Assembly: GCA_030834835.1 (NCBI GenBank)
Contig: JAUQXD010001323.1
Coordinates: 1 to 6,952 of the forward strand
Length of the DNA stretch: 6,952 nucleotides
Source of the DNA: Thermoflexales bacterium
GTDB lineage: Bacteria > Chloroflexota > Anaerolineae > Fen-1058
Direction: 5' to 3'
The notes under the pieces were generated by a model. That model saw nothing but the letters and a program-made list of their open reading frames with translations, searched no databases and had not been told where the DNA came from. Below are positions 1-5,827 of this stretch, piece after piece (position 1 is the stretch's first letter; each line of letters starts with the position of its first letter). A program made the position numbers and the translations under genes.

Positions 1-3000
1 GCGCAGATAGTCGAGCACCAGCACGTTGGGATACGTCGTCGAGGAAGTTTGCTCGAAGCAGCCGTTGGGCATCCGCAAGATGCTGTCGAGTCCTTCGATA
101 ACCTGGCTCAGCACGCCGGGATAAATCTTGACGACGAGCGACGATGTACCGGCGATGGCTTGTGGCGGGATCGAGATCGTGCGTGTGACGATCGAGTTGG
201 CCGCCAGCCGATCAGATTGCGTGAACGTCATTGCTTTGCCGTTGGGTGTGATGTGCACCATCTTCTGGATCGCATCCGATAATGTGCTGCCCCACGCCGT
301 CACTTTGAACGGCCCATCGCCAAACGCGCGCGCTTTGATGCGGAAGTACACCACACTGATGTCATTCGCGCCGATCGTCATTTCTTTCGTCGGCTCGTCG
401 AGCAGCTCGAACCAATCGGCGGGCGTGACTTCCAGGCGCACGGTCTGCGTTTCGGTCAGATAGTTGAAGACGCCGACCGGCACCGCGATTTCGTCGCCCA
501 CCGTCAACGACGCGGGCAGATCGAGATCGATGAAGAAATCTTGAAAGACGCGCAGCTCATCGGTCGCACTGCCCAGGCGGCCATCGCGCGTCGAGGCCAG
601 CGCCGTCATGCGCCACGTGGTGATGTTGTCAGCCGCCGAAAAATCAAGGTGCAAATGGCCGTCGGGATCGGTCACGCCGTCAGGCAGCCACAGCATCGTC
701 TCCGGGAAGTACTGGCGCAAACGCGGCGGCTCGGCGGCGTTTGCATCAGTGGAATTGCTAACGCGTTCCAGCGCCGGTTCAGCCGGTTGGGCGGGTGCGG
801 CCGCTTGAGTTGGCATAGCCGCGGGCGCAGGTGCAGGCGTCATCATCACCGGCATGGCGGGCGCGCAACCGACGGTCACGATCAGGATCAACATGAGCAG
901 CGTACTCAACGATTGAGTCGCGCAGGACGCGGTGGTGAGATCGGCCAGCAACATGCCATACGCCAGGCCGACGAAGATCAAACTCAACGTTGCCAGCCCG
1001 CGCACTTCGTAATCCGGCTGAATACGAATTGGTTGTGACGACGCATAAGTCAGCAACCCGGCGACCAGCAGGTAGGCCAACATCAATACGACCGCCCACT
1101 GCGCTGGTCGATCACGGCTTTGCCACGCGACGACGATTAAGCCGATCAAACCCAGCCCGGCTAACACCGCCAACCCGATCGGTCCGCTGCGCGACGAGAA
1201 CCACACGCCGCCCGCGACCACTGCGCCCAGCAGCGCCAGCATAAAACTGTGACCGGCCCGTTGGCGTCGATCCAGCGTGTTAAGTGTTAAGAGGATGATG
1301 GGCATCGACAGCAGGAAAGCGACCCAGTACAGGCCGTTTGTCAGATCGGAAAAGAAATCACTTTGCATCTGAGCAGCCCGCCGAACGCTGGCGTCATGTG
1401 AATTTCCGGTGAGACTAAAGTTCACCTGCTGCGGCGCAGCCTGAGCCAACGACGCTCGGGCGGCTTCCTCTTGCGCCGATCGCAGCGCTTGATCGTTAGC
1501 AGGTTGATCGTTGAGTAAGCGGGAGAAACTAAAGCCGTGCAGATCGTATTTCGGCTCCAGCAGTTGTCCTTCGAGCAGGAAGTAGAGTCTGGCAAAGCCG
1601 GGGTCTTGCTCGGCCAACGCAAAGACCGATTCATCGACGATGGCTAAGCCGATGGCGGACTGCGCGCCCGCGCCAGCAGGGTCATTCACGTTGATGTCCA
1701 GGCCCACGCGATCACCGGGGCGATAGACATCCCGATCGGGTTGCAGCGCAACATCGAGATCACTCGCCGCGTCGACGATGACGAGGCGCGTATCACGCAC
1801 GATTGTGCCGGTGCTGAGCAAACGATACGCGTGCAGTTCGAGCGTGCCGTAGAGATCGGGCGTCAGATCGACGGCGACTTCGGCGTGACCGTTGCTCATC
1901 GGCACGGCACGCGTGCTGATCGTCTGACCCTCACGCACGAGGTCGAGATAGATCGTGCCGCTCGCCGACGAAAGCAGCGTCAACGTCAGCGTGTCGCCGA
2001 CGCGATACACCGGTCGAGCGGGTCGCAACAAAATCGTCGAGGTAGACGGATCGCTCGTGAAGGTGAACGCCTGTGAAGCGGCGGCGCCGTTCGCGGCTTT
2101 GGCTTGCACAGCGAAATGTTGCTGTGCACCAGTGGGTGTGACGCGCACTTCCGCCAGGCCGTACTGATCGGTATGTGCCGTAAGCGTTTGATTCAGGTCA
2201 GGCCACGCGAGAGTCAGATCGGTTTCGATGGGCGAGCCATCGGGCGTGCTGGTCAACACGTACAAAATGTTCTCAACGCCCAATCGAAACTGGCCACTCT
2301 CCGGGATGGCCTGAATCACGATCGGGTTGGCCGACACCGGCAAAGACAGGTTCGTTGTCTCGGTATGTTGGGCTTGATCGATCACACTAGCCTGCAGGTA
2401 GTATCGCCCTAAACCCTGATCGAGATCGCTGCCGGTTAAATGCGCAGGTAGATCGAATTCAAAAGCGAAGTTGCCGCGCGCATCGGTCGTGCCCTGCAAC
2501 TGAAAAGTGATCGTGCGCTCGACATCAAACGTCGATCCTTCAAGCGTCACCTGCGCGCCCGACACGGTTTTGCCGAAGAAATAGTTGGCGCTGAGCATGC
2601 CGCGCACATGATCGCCGGGCCGATAGAAGGCGCGCTCGGTGGCGAGTTTAACGTCGAACTTGGGCAGCGTGTAATGCTCGACGGTGACGGTCTTCTCCGA
2701 CGAGGCGTTGCCCATGACGACCGTGATCTTGTACGGGCCGGTGTTGACCTGATTGGCGAGTTGAAAATCGGTGAAGGCCACGCCATAATCCGACGTGGTC
2801 AGCGGGACGCGGTAGACCCTGTTGCCCTTGCCGTCGGCGATGGTCACGTCCACTTTTTGCGCGGCGGCCGGTTTGAGATCGAAGGTGCTGAGCGCGAGGA
2901 CGCGCAGATGAATTACTTGACCGGGTTGATACAGGGGTTTATCGGTGGTGAGCAGCAGCCGATAGTCGCGTTCGAGTTTGACGGGCTGCTCAAGACGATC

Positions 3001-3375
3001 GCTGCCCAGCGAGGACATGGTTTCGACGATTAACGTCTGATTGCCCTCAGCTTGATCGGGCACGCGGAAAGAACCATCGGCGGTGCCATGATCGTCGGTC
3101 GTGCCGATGTAGATCGGAATGGCCGCTCCGTTGGGCGGTTGCAGTGAGAGGTGAATCGCCGCATCCGGCAACGGCTTTGCATCGCGGCTGTCGCGCACGA
3201 CGACGCGCAGCGCGGCCTGCGTGCCGGGCGTGAAGCGGTTCTGACCTAAAACGAGCGTTTCGTGTTGGCTGAGATGCTGTGGCAGATGTGCCTGATAATC
3301 GACGGCCAGCCATAAACTACCGGCCAGGGCGGCTGCAGCGAACAGCAGCCCGACGAAGAGCAGCTTGCGGAACAT
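1..3375 (-). CDS. Membrane-anchored bacterial alpha-2-macroglobulin family protein (MG2 / thioester), C-terminus outside window
   Basis: The frame is open for 1125 codons from the ATG at 3375-3373 to the window edge. AGGAGG lies 5 nt upstream, which fixes the start. Residues 1-25 (MFRKLLFVGL..., hydrophobic) are a signal peptide or anchor. Macroglobulin-type domains follow. The MG2 signature TDKPLYQPGQ-like lies at 144-153, VEHYTLPKFDV at 232-242, YFFGKTVSGA at 265-274 and RPVYRVGD at 454-461. The bait-region-domain signature AIVDESVFAL is at 578-587 and LLEPKYDLHGF at 605-615. About six hydrophobic helices follow (681-840), then a Pro/Ala linker (838-885). The A2M-domain motif YFPETMLWLP is at 889-898, and the thioester motif GCFEQTSSTTYPN at 1105-1117 has Cys1106 and Gln1109 intact. 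In this family the thioester covalently captures attacking proteases outside the cytoplasmic membrane. The rest of the thioester domain and the C-terminal domains lie beyond position 1. Family assignment is firm; substrate and exact mechanism are inferred. Confidence 0.93.
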   Translation of the reverse strand, partial: MFRKLLFVGLLFAAAALAGSLWLAVDYQAHLPQHLSQHETLVLGQNRFTPGTQAALRVVVRDSRDAKPLPDAAIHLSLQPPNGAAIPIYIGTTDDHGTADGSFRVPDQAEGNQTLIVETMSSLGSDRLEQPVKLERDYRLLLTTDKPLYQPGQVIHLRVLALSTFDLKPAAAQKVDVTIADGKGNRVYRVPLTTSDYGVAFTDFQLANQVNTGPYKITVVMGNASSEKTVTVEHYTLPKFDVKLATERAFYRPGDHVRGMLSANYFFGKTVSGAQVTLEGSTFDVERTITFQLQGTTDARGNFAFEFDLPAHLTGSDLDQGLGRYYLQASVIDQAQHTETTNLSLPVSANPIVIQAIPESGQFRLGVENILYVLTSTPDGSPIETDLTLAWPDLNQTLTAHTDQYGLAEVRVTPTGAQQHFAVQAKAANGAAASQAFTFTSDPSTSTILLRPARPVYRVGDTLTLTLLSSASGTIYLDLVREGQTISTRAVPMSNGHAEVAVDLTPDLYGTLELHAYRLLSTGTIVRDTRLVIVDAASDLDVALQPDRDVYRPGDRVGLDINVNDPAGAGAQSAIGLAIVDESVFALAEQDPGFARLYFLLEGQLLEPKYDLHGFSFSRLLNDQPANDQALRSAQEEAARASLAQAAPQQVNFSLTGNSHDASVRRAAQMQSDFFSDLTNGLYWVAFLLSMPIILLTLNTLDRRQRAGHSFMLALLGAVVAGGVWFSSRSGPIGLAVLAGLGLIGLIVVAWQSRDRPAQWAVVLMLAYLLVAGLLTYASSQPIRIQPDYEVRGLATLSLIFVGLAYGMLLADLTTASCATQSLSTLLMLILIVTVGCAPAMPVMMTPAPAPAAMPTQAAAPAQPAEPALERVSNSTDANAAEPPRLRQYFPETMLWLPDGVTDPDGHLHLDFSAADNITTWRMTALASTRDGRLGSATDELRVFQDFFIDLDLPASLTVGDEIAVPVGVFNYLTETQTVRLEVTPADWFELLDEPTKEMTIGANDISVVYFRIKARAFGDGPFKVTAWGSTLSDAIQKMVHITPNGKAMTFTQSDRLAANSIVTRTISIPPQAIAGTSSLVVKIYPGVLSQVIEGLDSILRMPNGCFEQTSSTTYPNVLVLDYLR

Positions 3376-3380
3376 GACGT

Positions 3381-3386
3381 CCTCCT
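3381..3386 (-). promoter_or_regulatory. Strong ribosome binding site of the alpha-2-macroglobulin gene
   Basis: On the minus strand this reads AGGAGG, 5 nt before the ATG at 3375-3373. The start codon leads straight into a basic-hydrophobic signal sequence, so this site decides the start of the gene. Confidence 0.8.
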
Positions 3387-3447
3387 ATTCAATTGTCAGC
3401 GGGTTACTGTGAGGACGTGCACAATTGCGCAGAAGTTCCGTCGTGGC

Positions 3448-3476
3448 AATATGGTGCGCGGCATAGATTCAGACAA
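3448..3476 (-). promoter_or_regulatory. Candidate sigma70-like promoter for the alpha-2-macroglobulin gene
   Basis: On the minus strand, TTGTCT (3476-3471) and CATATT (3453-3448) are separated by exactly 17 nt. Each matches four of six consensus bases. Transcription would start roughly 65 nt before the ATG. The match is modest and rests on spacing and position; no experimental support is available. Confidence 0.35.
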
Positions 3477-3593
3477 GCGTTGAGCATGCGTTTTGCCTGT
3501 TTACAGGCTTGACGAATGGCGTTTCACTCAATGAATTCCGCGGGGCGAGTTGCGGCGTCTTTGCGGATGTTTGTTGTCTACAGGCTGATGTTC

Positions 3594-3711
3594 AGGAGGC
3601 TGACGCACGAAGGCCAAACGTCTGTTCTTTGTATGGCCCGTGATGTTGGTAGGCCTGATCGTGATCGGTTTGGCGGTGCTGTTCGGCGGCTCTCCGCAGA
3701 ACACCCCGAGA
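3594..3711 (+). pseudogene. Decayed N-terminus of a membrane-anchored or secreted protein (start codon apparently ACG)
   Basis: AGGAGG at 3594-3599 is followed after 7 nt by ACG (3607), which opens the frame TKAKRLFFVWPVMLVGLIVI and continues GLAVLFGGSPQ. This is a basic N-terminus followed by about 20 hydrophobic residues, as in a signal anchor. An in-frame TGA at 3601-3603 rules out any start further upstream, so the natural start sits exactly where ATG would be one base away from the ACG seen. The frame continues to a TGA at 3811 but loses protein-like character after about 3710, where a different frame carries the next remnant. In-frame GTG (3640) and ATG (3643) would cut into the hydrophobic segment. 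I do not recognise the parent family. A membrane-tethered sulfatase would fit the maturase remnant next door, but that is a guess. Confidence 0.4.
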
Positions 3712-3728
3712 TCGCTTCAGCGCCACGC

Positions 3729-3884
3729 CCGGGGGGCGAGGCCGGCCTCAACACTCTGTGCGCCGGCTATCAGCCGTTCTTTCAGCACATCGACGACGCG
3801 CTGCGTGTCATGACCACTGAGGTGCGTTTCAAGCGTGCGCCGGCCAGCACGAAGGCATTCGTTGGGGCCGCGAATCGCGGCTGA
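3729..3884 (+). pseudogene. C-terminal remnant of an anaerobic sulfatase-maturase-like radical SAM enzyme
   Basis: In this frame the translation contains GEAGLNTLCAGYQPFFQHID followed by DALRVMTTEV and a basic tail ending ...FVGAANRG at TGA 3882-3884. From memory of the family, the end of anaerobic sulfatase-maturating enzymes carries a very similar GLNYLC-x-GY-x-x-FF-x-HID segment followed by an M-rich helix and a short Arg/Pro tail. About 52 codons survive; the parent enzymes are near 400 residues and install formylglycine in sulfatases using iron-sulfur clusters. The radical SAM CxxxCxxC core is absent. The frame is open further upstream, to 3516, but that part looks random, so an N-terminal deletion is likely. 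Identification rests on one short segment and should be treated as probable. Confidence 0.5.
3867..3881. repeat. GC-rich palindrome abutting the stop codon of the maturase remnant
   Basis: GCCGCGA-A-TCGCGGC has seven-base arms around one central base and is followed directly by the TGA stop at 3882. As RNA it would give a six-pair hairpin with a three-base loop. No T-run follows, so it is not a convincing intrinsic terminator. Confidence 0.4.
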
Positions 3885-4016
3885 TTGCTCTCAGTCGAGC
3901 GGCCCGGACAGGCGGCGGATCGATCGTGAACGGTCTGACTGTGGAGATCGCGGCCGAGCGTGGGTTGGCGATTCAGTGCGATTACCGCAAAGCCTGTGAG
4001 CTGCACGATAACAGAG

Positions 4017-4041
4017 AAAAGGCCCGCGAAGCCGCTTTTTT
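4017..4041 (+). terminator. Weak candidate intrinsic terminator
   Basis: AAAAGGCCCGCGAAGCCGC is followed by six Ts. AAAAG can pair with CTTTT, and inside it the compact GCGAAGC mini-hairpin can form, but the stem has a mismatch and unpaired bases between these parts. It lies downstream of the maturase remnant and upstream of the promoter candidate at 4107, a sensible place for a terminator. Stem quality is poor, so confidence is low. Confidence 0.22.
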
Positions 4042-4071
4042 GCCGTGCGGCCGGAGTTGCGCCGACGGCAA
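4040..4071. repeat. Interrupted inverted repeat (7 + 4 bp stem)
   Basis: TTGCCGT (4040-4046) pairs with ACGGCAA (4065-4071). After one bulged G, CGGC (4048-4051) pairs with GCCG (4061-4064) around a nine-base loop. Neither orientation is followed by a T tract, so it is a structure or a protein site rather than a terminator. Confidence 0.45.
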
Positions 4072-4106
4072 GTCCGATCGTTCGAGCGTAAGACGGATGG
4101 CGCGTG

Positions 4107-4115
4107 TGCTATACT
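4107..4115 (+). promoter_or_regulatory. Candidate extended -10 promoter
   Basis: TGCTATACT fits the extended -10 pattern TGnTATAAT, with one mismatch in the hexamer. No good -35 lies 16-18 nt upstream, which extended -10 promoters can tolerate. Transcription would begin near 4122, giving a leader of about 380 nt before the STAND gene at 4502. That leader would contain two hairpins and the helicase stub. The promoter may originally have served the lost gene. Confidence 0.35.
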
Positions 4116-4132
4116 GTGATCTACAATAAAAC

Positions 4133-4178
4133 TGCCCTGCACTGCGCCTAGCGCGCCACCGCCGCAGTGCGGCGGGCA
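4133..4178. repeat. Inverted repeat with 5 + 8 bp stem
   Basis: TGCCC (4133-4137) pairs with GGGCA (4174-4178), and inside it GCACTGCG (4139-4146) pairs with CGCAGTGC (4163-4170). There is a small asymmetric internal loop and a 16-base apical loop. It lies within the predicted leader just after the candidate promoter. Confidence 0.45.
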
Positions 4179-4241
4179 TGGCGTGACCAGCAGTCGGGGC
4201 GATGGTTCACGCGTTGTAGGTGCGTTAACGCCGAGATTGTC

Positions 4242-4277
4242 CCATGCCCTGGGCTGTTTGTACAGCCCAGGGCATGG
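4242..4277. repeat. Perfect inverted repeat, 16-bp arms, 4-base loop
   Basis: CCATGCCCTGGGCTGT (4242-4257) and its exact reverse complement (4262-4277) flank the loop TTGT. No T-run follows, so a Rho-independent terminator is unlikely. A perfect, GC-rich, short-loop palindrome between genes resembles the dispersed palindromic (REP-like) units common in large bacterial genomes. It could also be a regulatory hairpin in the leader. A smaller perfect palindrome, GCGTTAACGC, lies just upstream at 4222-4231. The inverted repeat itself is certain; its class is inferred. Confidence 0.75.
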
Positions 4278-4365
4278 TGAACATCACATTCTCGGACCGC
4301 GCGTGGCTTTTTGCTGCGTGCGGTTTTCTTCTACTATCCATTCTTCAAACAGATTATCCAGCCCA

Positions 4366-4431
4366 ATGAACCTCACCGACCATCACGCCAAATATTTTGC
4401 CGACGAGTTGACCAGGCGCTGCTCATCTAAT
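4366..4431 (+). pseudogene. N-terminal stub of a SNF2/RapA-type DEAD/DEAH helicase
   Basis: From ATG 4366 the frame reads M then NLTDHHAKYFADELTRRC and SSN. From memory of the family, bacterial SNF2-like helicases of the RapA-related type, often found among accessory and defence genes, begin with a nearly identical NLT-x-HHAKYFA-x-EL-x-RR-C-P/S-S segment. In them a region on the enzyme's substrate-binding core (DLNPHQ...) and the GxGKT Walker A should follow. Here the similarity stops after about 22 codons, and the frame ends at 4513-4515 with unrelated residues, overlapping the start of the STAND gene. The motor domains are absent, so no enzyme can be made. This looks like the left end of a deletion that removed the helicase and joined its start to the leader of the next gene. 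Confidence 0.5.
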
Positions 4432-4489
4432 CGATGCAACTGGAGCACGGGCTTAACTGGCTGTGAAAAGTATCTAGCCGACCTGATTT

Positions 4490-4493
4490 GGAG
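4490..4493 (+). promoter_or_regulatory. Ribosome binding site of the STAND ATPase gene
   Basis: GGAG lies 8 nt before the ATG at 4502. It supports that start rather than the in-frame ATG at residue 18 (near 4553). Confidence 0.6.
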
Positions 4494-4501
4494 CGAAAGA
4501 T

Positions 4502-5827
4502 ATGCCCGGTCTTAATCCGCTGAGTTTCATCCCGACTGATTTTCAGCAACAGATGTTCAACCAACTGATCGACTTCTTGAGCGAACAGGCCGGGAAGGTG
4601 CTGGGCGACGAGGTCGGTACTCGTCTCAAAGGGCTGCGGTCGGATGCGGCGTTCATCCGGCAATTTGAGGCCGGCTTGAAGCGTGCCGCCGATCGGTTTG
4701 TGAAGGAATACGAAGCCGAGGACGAGGATTTAACCGTGGCGATTGCCGACGATCCCACGTTCTTCAAGAACGAGGAAATCCAGGCCGCCTTGCTGTGGAT
4801 GTTGGAACATCCCGGCACCGATCTGGATCGTCAACGAGAAGCGGTGGCGCAGTCGTTCGCGACGGTGCTGCCGGCGCGCAAGAAGCGAGCGCGCGTCGAT
4901 CAGGCCGTACTGTATTTCTTGAAGTGCCTGACGGAAGAATTGTGGCATCTGCCCGAATTGCAGCCGATCTACAGCCTGCAATTTCAACGTATGACGGCTG
5001 AGGCCACTCGCCACCAGGTGGAACTACAAAAGGCGCAATTGCACGCCCAACTGGAGTTGAACAGCGGCCTGCGCGAGGTGCTGCTGCAATTGACCGACGC
5101 GATTGGTGAGCGCAAGCTACTGGCAGCCGGCGATACGCCAGCTTTGTCCGGCCCGCAAGTGTTCCACAATCTGCCGCAGCCTGATCACGGCCGGTTTGTC
5201 GGGCGTGAGGATGAAGTCAAGCAGATCATCCGCATCCTGCGACCCTATCCCCATTCTCAATACCCGCTCGTGACGATCGATGGGATTGGCGGCATTGGCA
5301 AGAGCGCCCTGGCCTTGGAAGTGGCGCATCGTTATCTGCGAAACTATGCCCAGATTCCACCGGAAGAACGCTTTGACGCCGTCATCTGGACGAGCGCCAA
5401 GCAGAACGTGCTAACCGCCGAGGGCATCGTGCCACGGCAGCAGGCGCTGCGCACGCTGGATGACATCTACACGGCGATTGCCATTACTCTGCAGCGCGAG
5501 GGCATCACGCGCGTGCGGCCTGAAGAGCAGGCCGAGACGGTGCGCAATGCTTTGACACGCCAACGTACGTTGTTGATTGTAGATAACCTGGAAACGGTGG
5601 ACGACAAGGCTGTGATGGAGTTCTTACGCGAACTGCCGGCGCCGACCAAGGCGATCGTCACCACGCGCCATCGCCTCGATGTAGCATATCCGGTACGACT
5701 GACCGGCATGCCGTGGGCTGATGCTCAACTGTTGATTGCAGATGAATGCGCCAAGAAAAACGTTAGTTTGAGCGAGGACAATCAGCGCCGCCTGTACGAG
5801 CGTACGGGGGCGTCCCACTGGCGATGA
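4502..5827 (+). CDS. NB-ARC STAND NTPase with helical N-terminal domain, 5' part of a frameshifted gene
   Basis: This 441-codon frame has its start supported by GGAG 8 nt upstream. Residues 1 to about 215 are predominantly helical and charged, with an amphipathic segment at about 163-200; I see no known effector (TIR, nuclease, protease) motif. Residues 220-440 are an NB-ARC ATPase: entry motif RFVGREDEV at 231-239; Walker A GIGGIGKS at 261-268 with Lys267 and Ser268; Walker B TLLIVDNLE at 356-364 with Asp361; and a sensor-type AIVTTRHR at 384-391. Known STAND proteins use ATP binding and oligomerisation to switch on after ligand sensing. The last five residues (ASHWR) do not belong to the family. 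The GLPL-type motif GGVPLA is expected here and appears in the -1 frame, continuing in the entry at 5824. The gene was probably one protein of well over 800 residues. Confidence 0.88.
   Translation: MPGLNPLSFIPTDFQQQMFNQLIDFLSEQAGKVLGDEVGTRLKGLRSDAAFIRQFEAGLKRAADRFVKEYEAEDEDLTVAIADDPTFFKNEEIQAALLWMLEHPGTDLDRQREAVAQSFATVLPARKKRARVDQAVLYFLKCLTEELWHLPELQPIYSLQFQRMTAEATRHQVELQKAQLHAQLELNSGLREVLLQLTDAIGERKLLAAGDTPALSGPQVFHNLPQPDHGRFVGREDEVKQIIRILRPYPHSQYPLVTIDGIGGIGKSALALEVAHRYLRNYAQIPPEERFDAVIWTSAKQNVLTAEGIVPRQQALRTLDDIYTAIAITLQREGITRVRPEEQAETVRNALTRQRTLLIVDNLETVDDKAVMEFLRELPAPTKAIVTTRHRLDVAYPVRLTGMPWADAQLLIADECAKKNVSLSEDNQRRLYERTGASHWR
5806..5810 (+). other. Frameshift site in a run of five Gs
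   Basis: The upstream frame reads ...YERT-GGG-GCG-TCC and stops at 5825. Re-reading one G (equivalent to six Gs instead of five) gives ...YERTGGVPLAMTWS and joins the upstream and downstream parts with no residue lost. A homopolymer indel, by mutation or sequencing error, is the simplest explanation. The stop TGA (5825-5827) and the ATG at 5824 overlap as ATGA. Confidence 0.85.

Larger units (their letters stand above)
3376..4501. other. 1.1-kb divergent intergenic region made of gene remnants and inverted repeats
   Basis: No intact gene is supported here. The open frames present (for example 3516-3884 plus and 4183-4515 plus) join unrelated pieces, and only short parts resemble known proteins. 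Recognisable contents, left to right: promoter and leader of the minus-strand gene; a small inverted repeat GCCTGT/ACAGGC at 3495-3508; an N-terminal membrane-protein remnant (3594-3711); a radical SAM maturase C-terminal remnant (3729-3884); a GC palindrome at its stop codon; a T-rich possible terminator near 4041; an extended -10 at 4107-4115; three hairpins (4040-4071, 4133-4178, 4242-4277); a helicase N-terminal stub (4366-4431); and the leader of the STAND gene. Between 3885 and 4016 I recognise nothing. The mixture of a C-terminus without its gene and N-termini without theirs points to repeated deletion. Confidence 0.6.

Noticed and set aside
541..1038. 165-codon plus-strand frame (and others such as 2608-3033)
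   Set aside because: These are antisense to the continuous alpha-2-macroglobulin frame. Their composition is Arg/His-rich and lacks any recognisable motif, as expected for shadow frames in GC-rich DNA.
3516..3884. 122-codon plus-strand open frame as an intact gene
   Set aside because: Only the last 50 or so codons resemble a protein family. The first part overlaps a better N-terminal signal in another frame and looks random, so it is treated as remnants.
4040..4071. Intrinsic terminator at this hairpin
   Set aside because: The Ts precede the stem on the plus strand, and on the minus strand it is followed by As, so neither direction has a U tract after the stem.
3926..4129. GTG-started 67-codon plus-strand frame, parts of which look moderately protein-like
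   Set aside because: No convincing ribosome site or family resemblance. It runs through the T-run and hairpin at 4036-4071, and a minus-strand frame overlaps it equally well.
5804..5812. Programmed -1 ribosomal frameshift as the cause of the split
   Set aside because: The sequence in the zero frame is ACG GGG GCG, which is not a canonical X XXY YYZ heptamer because the A-site codon cannot re-pair well, and I saw no clear pseudoknot. A plain indel is simpler.
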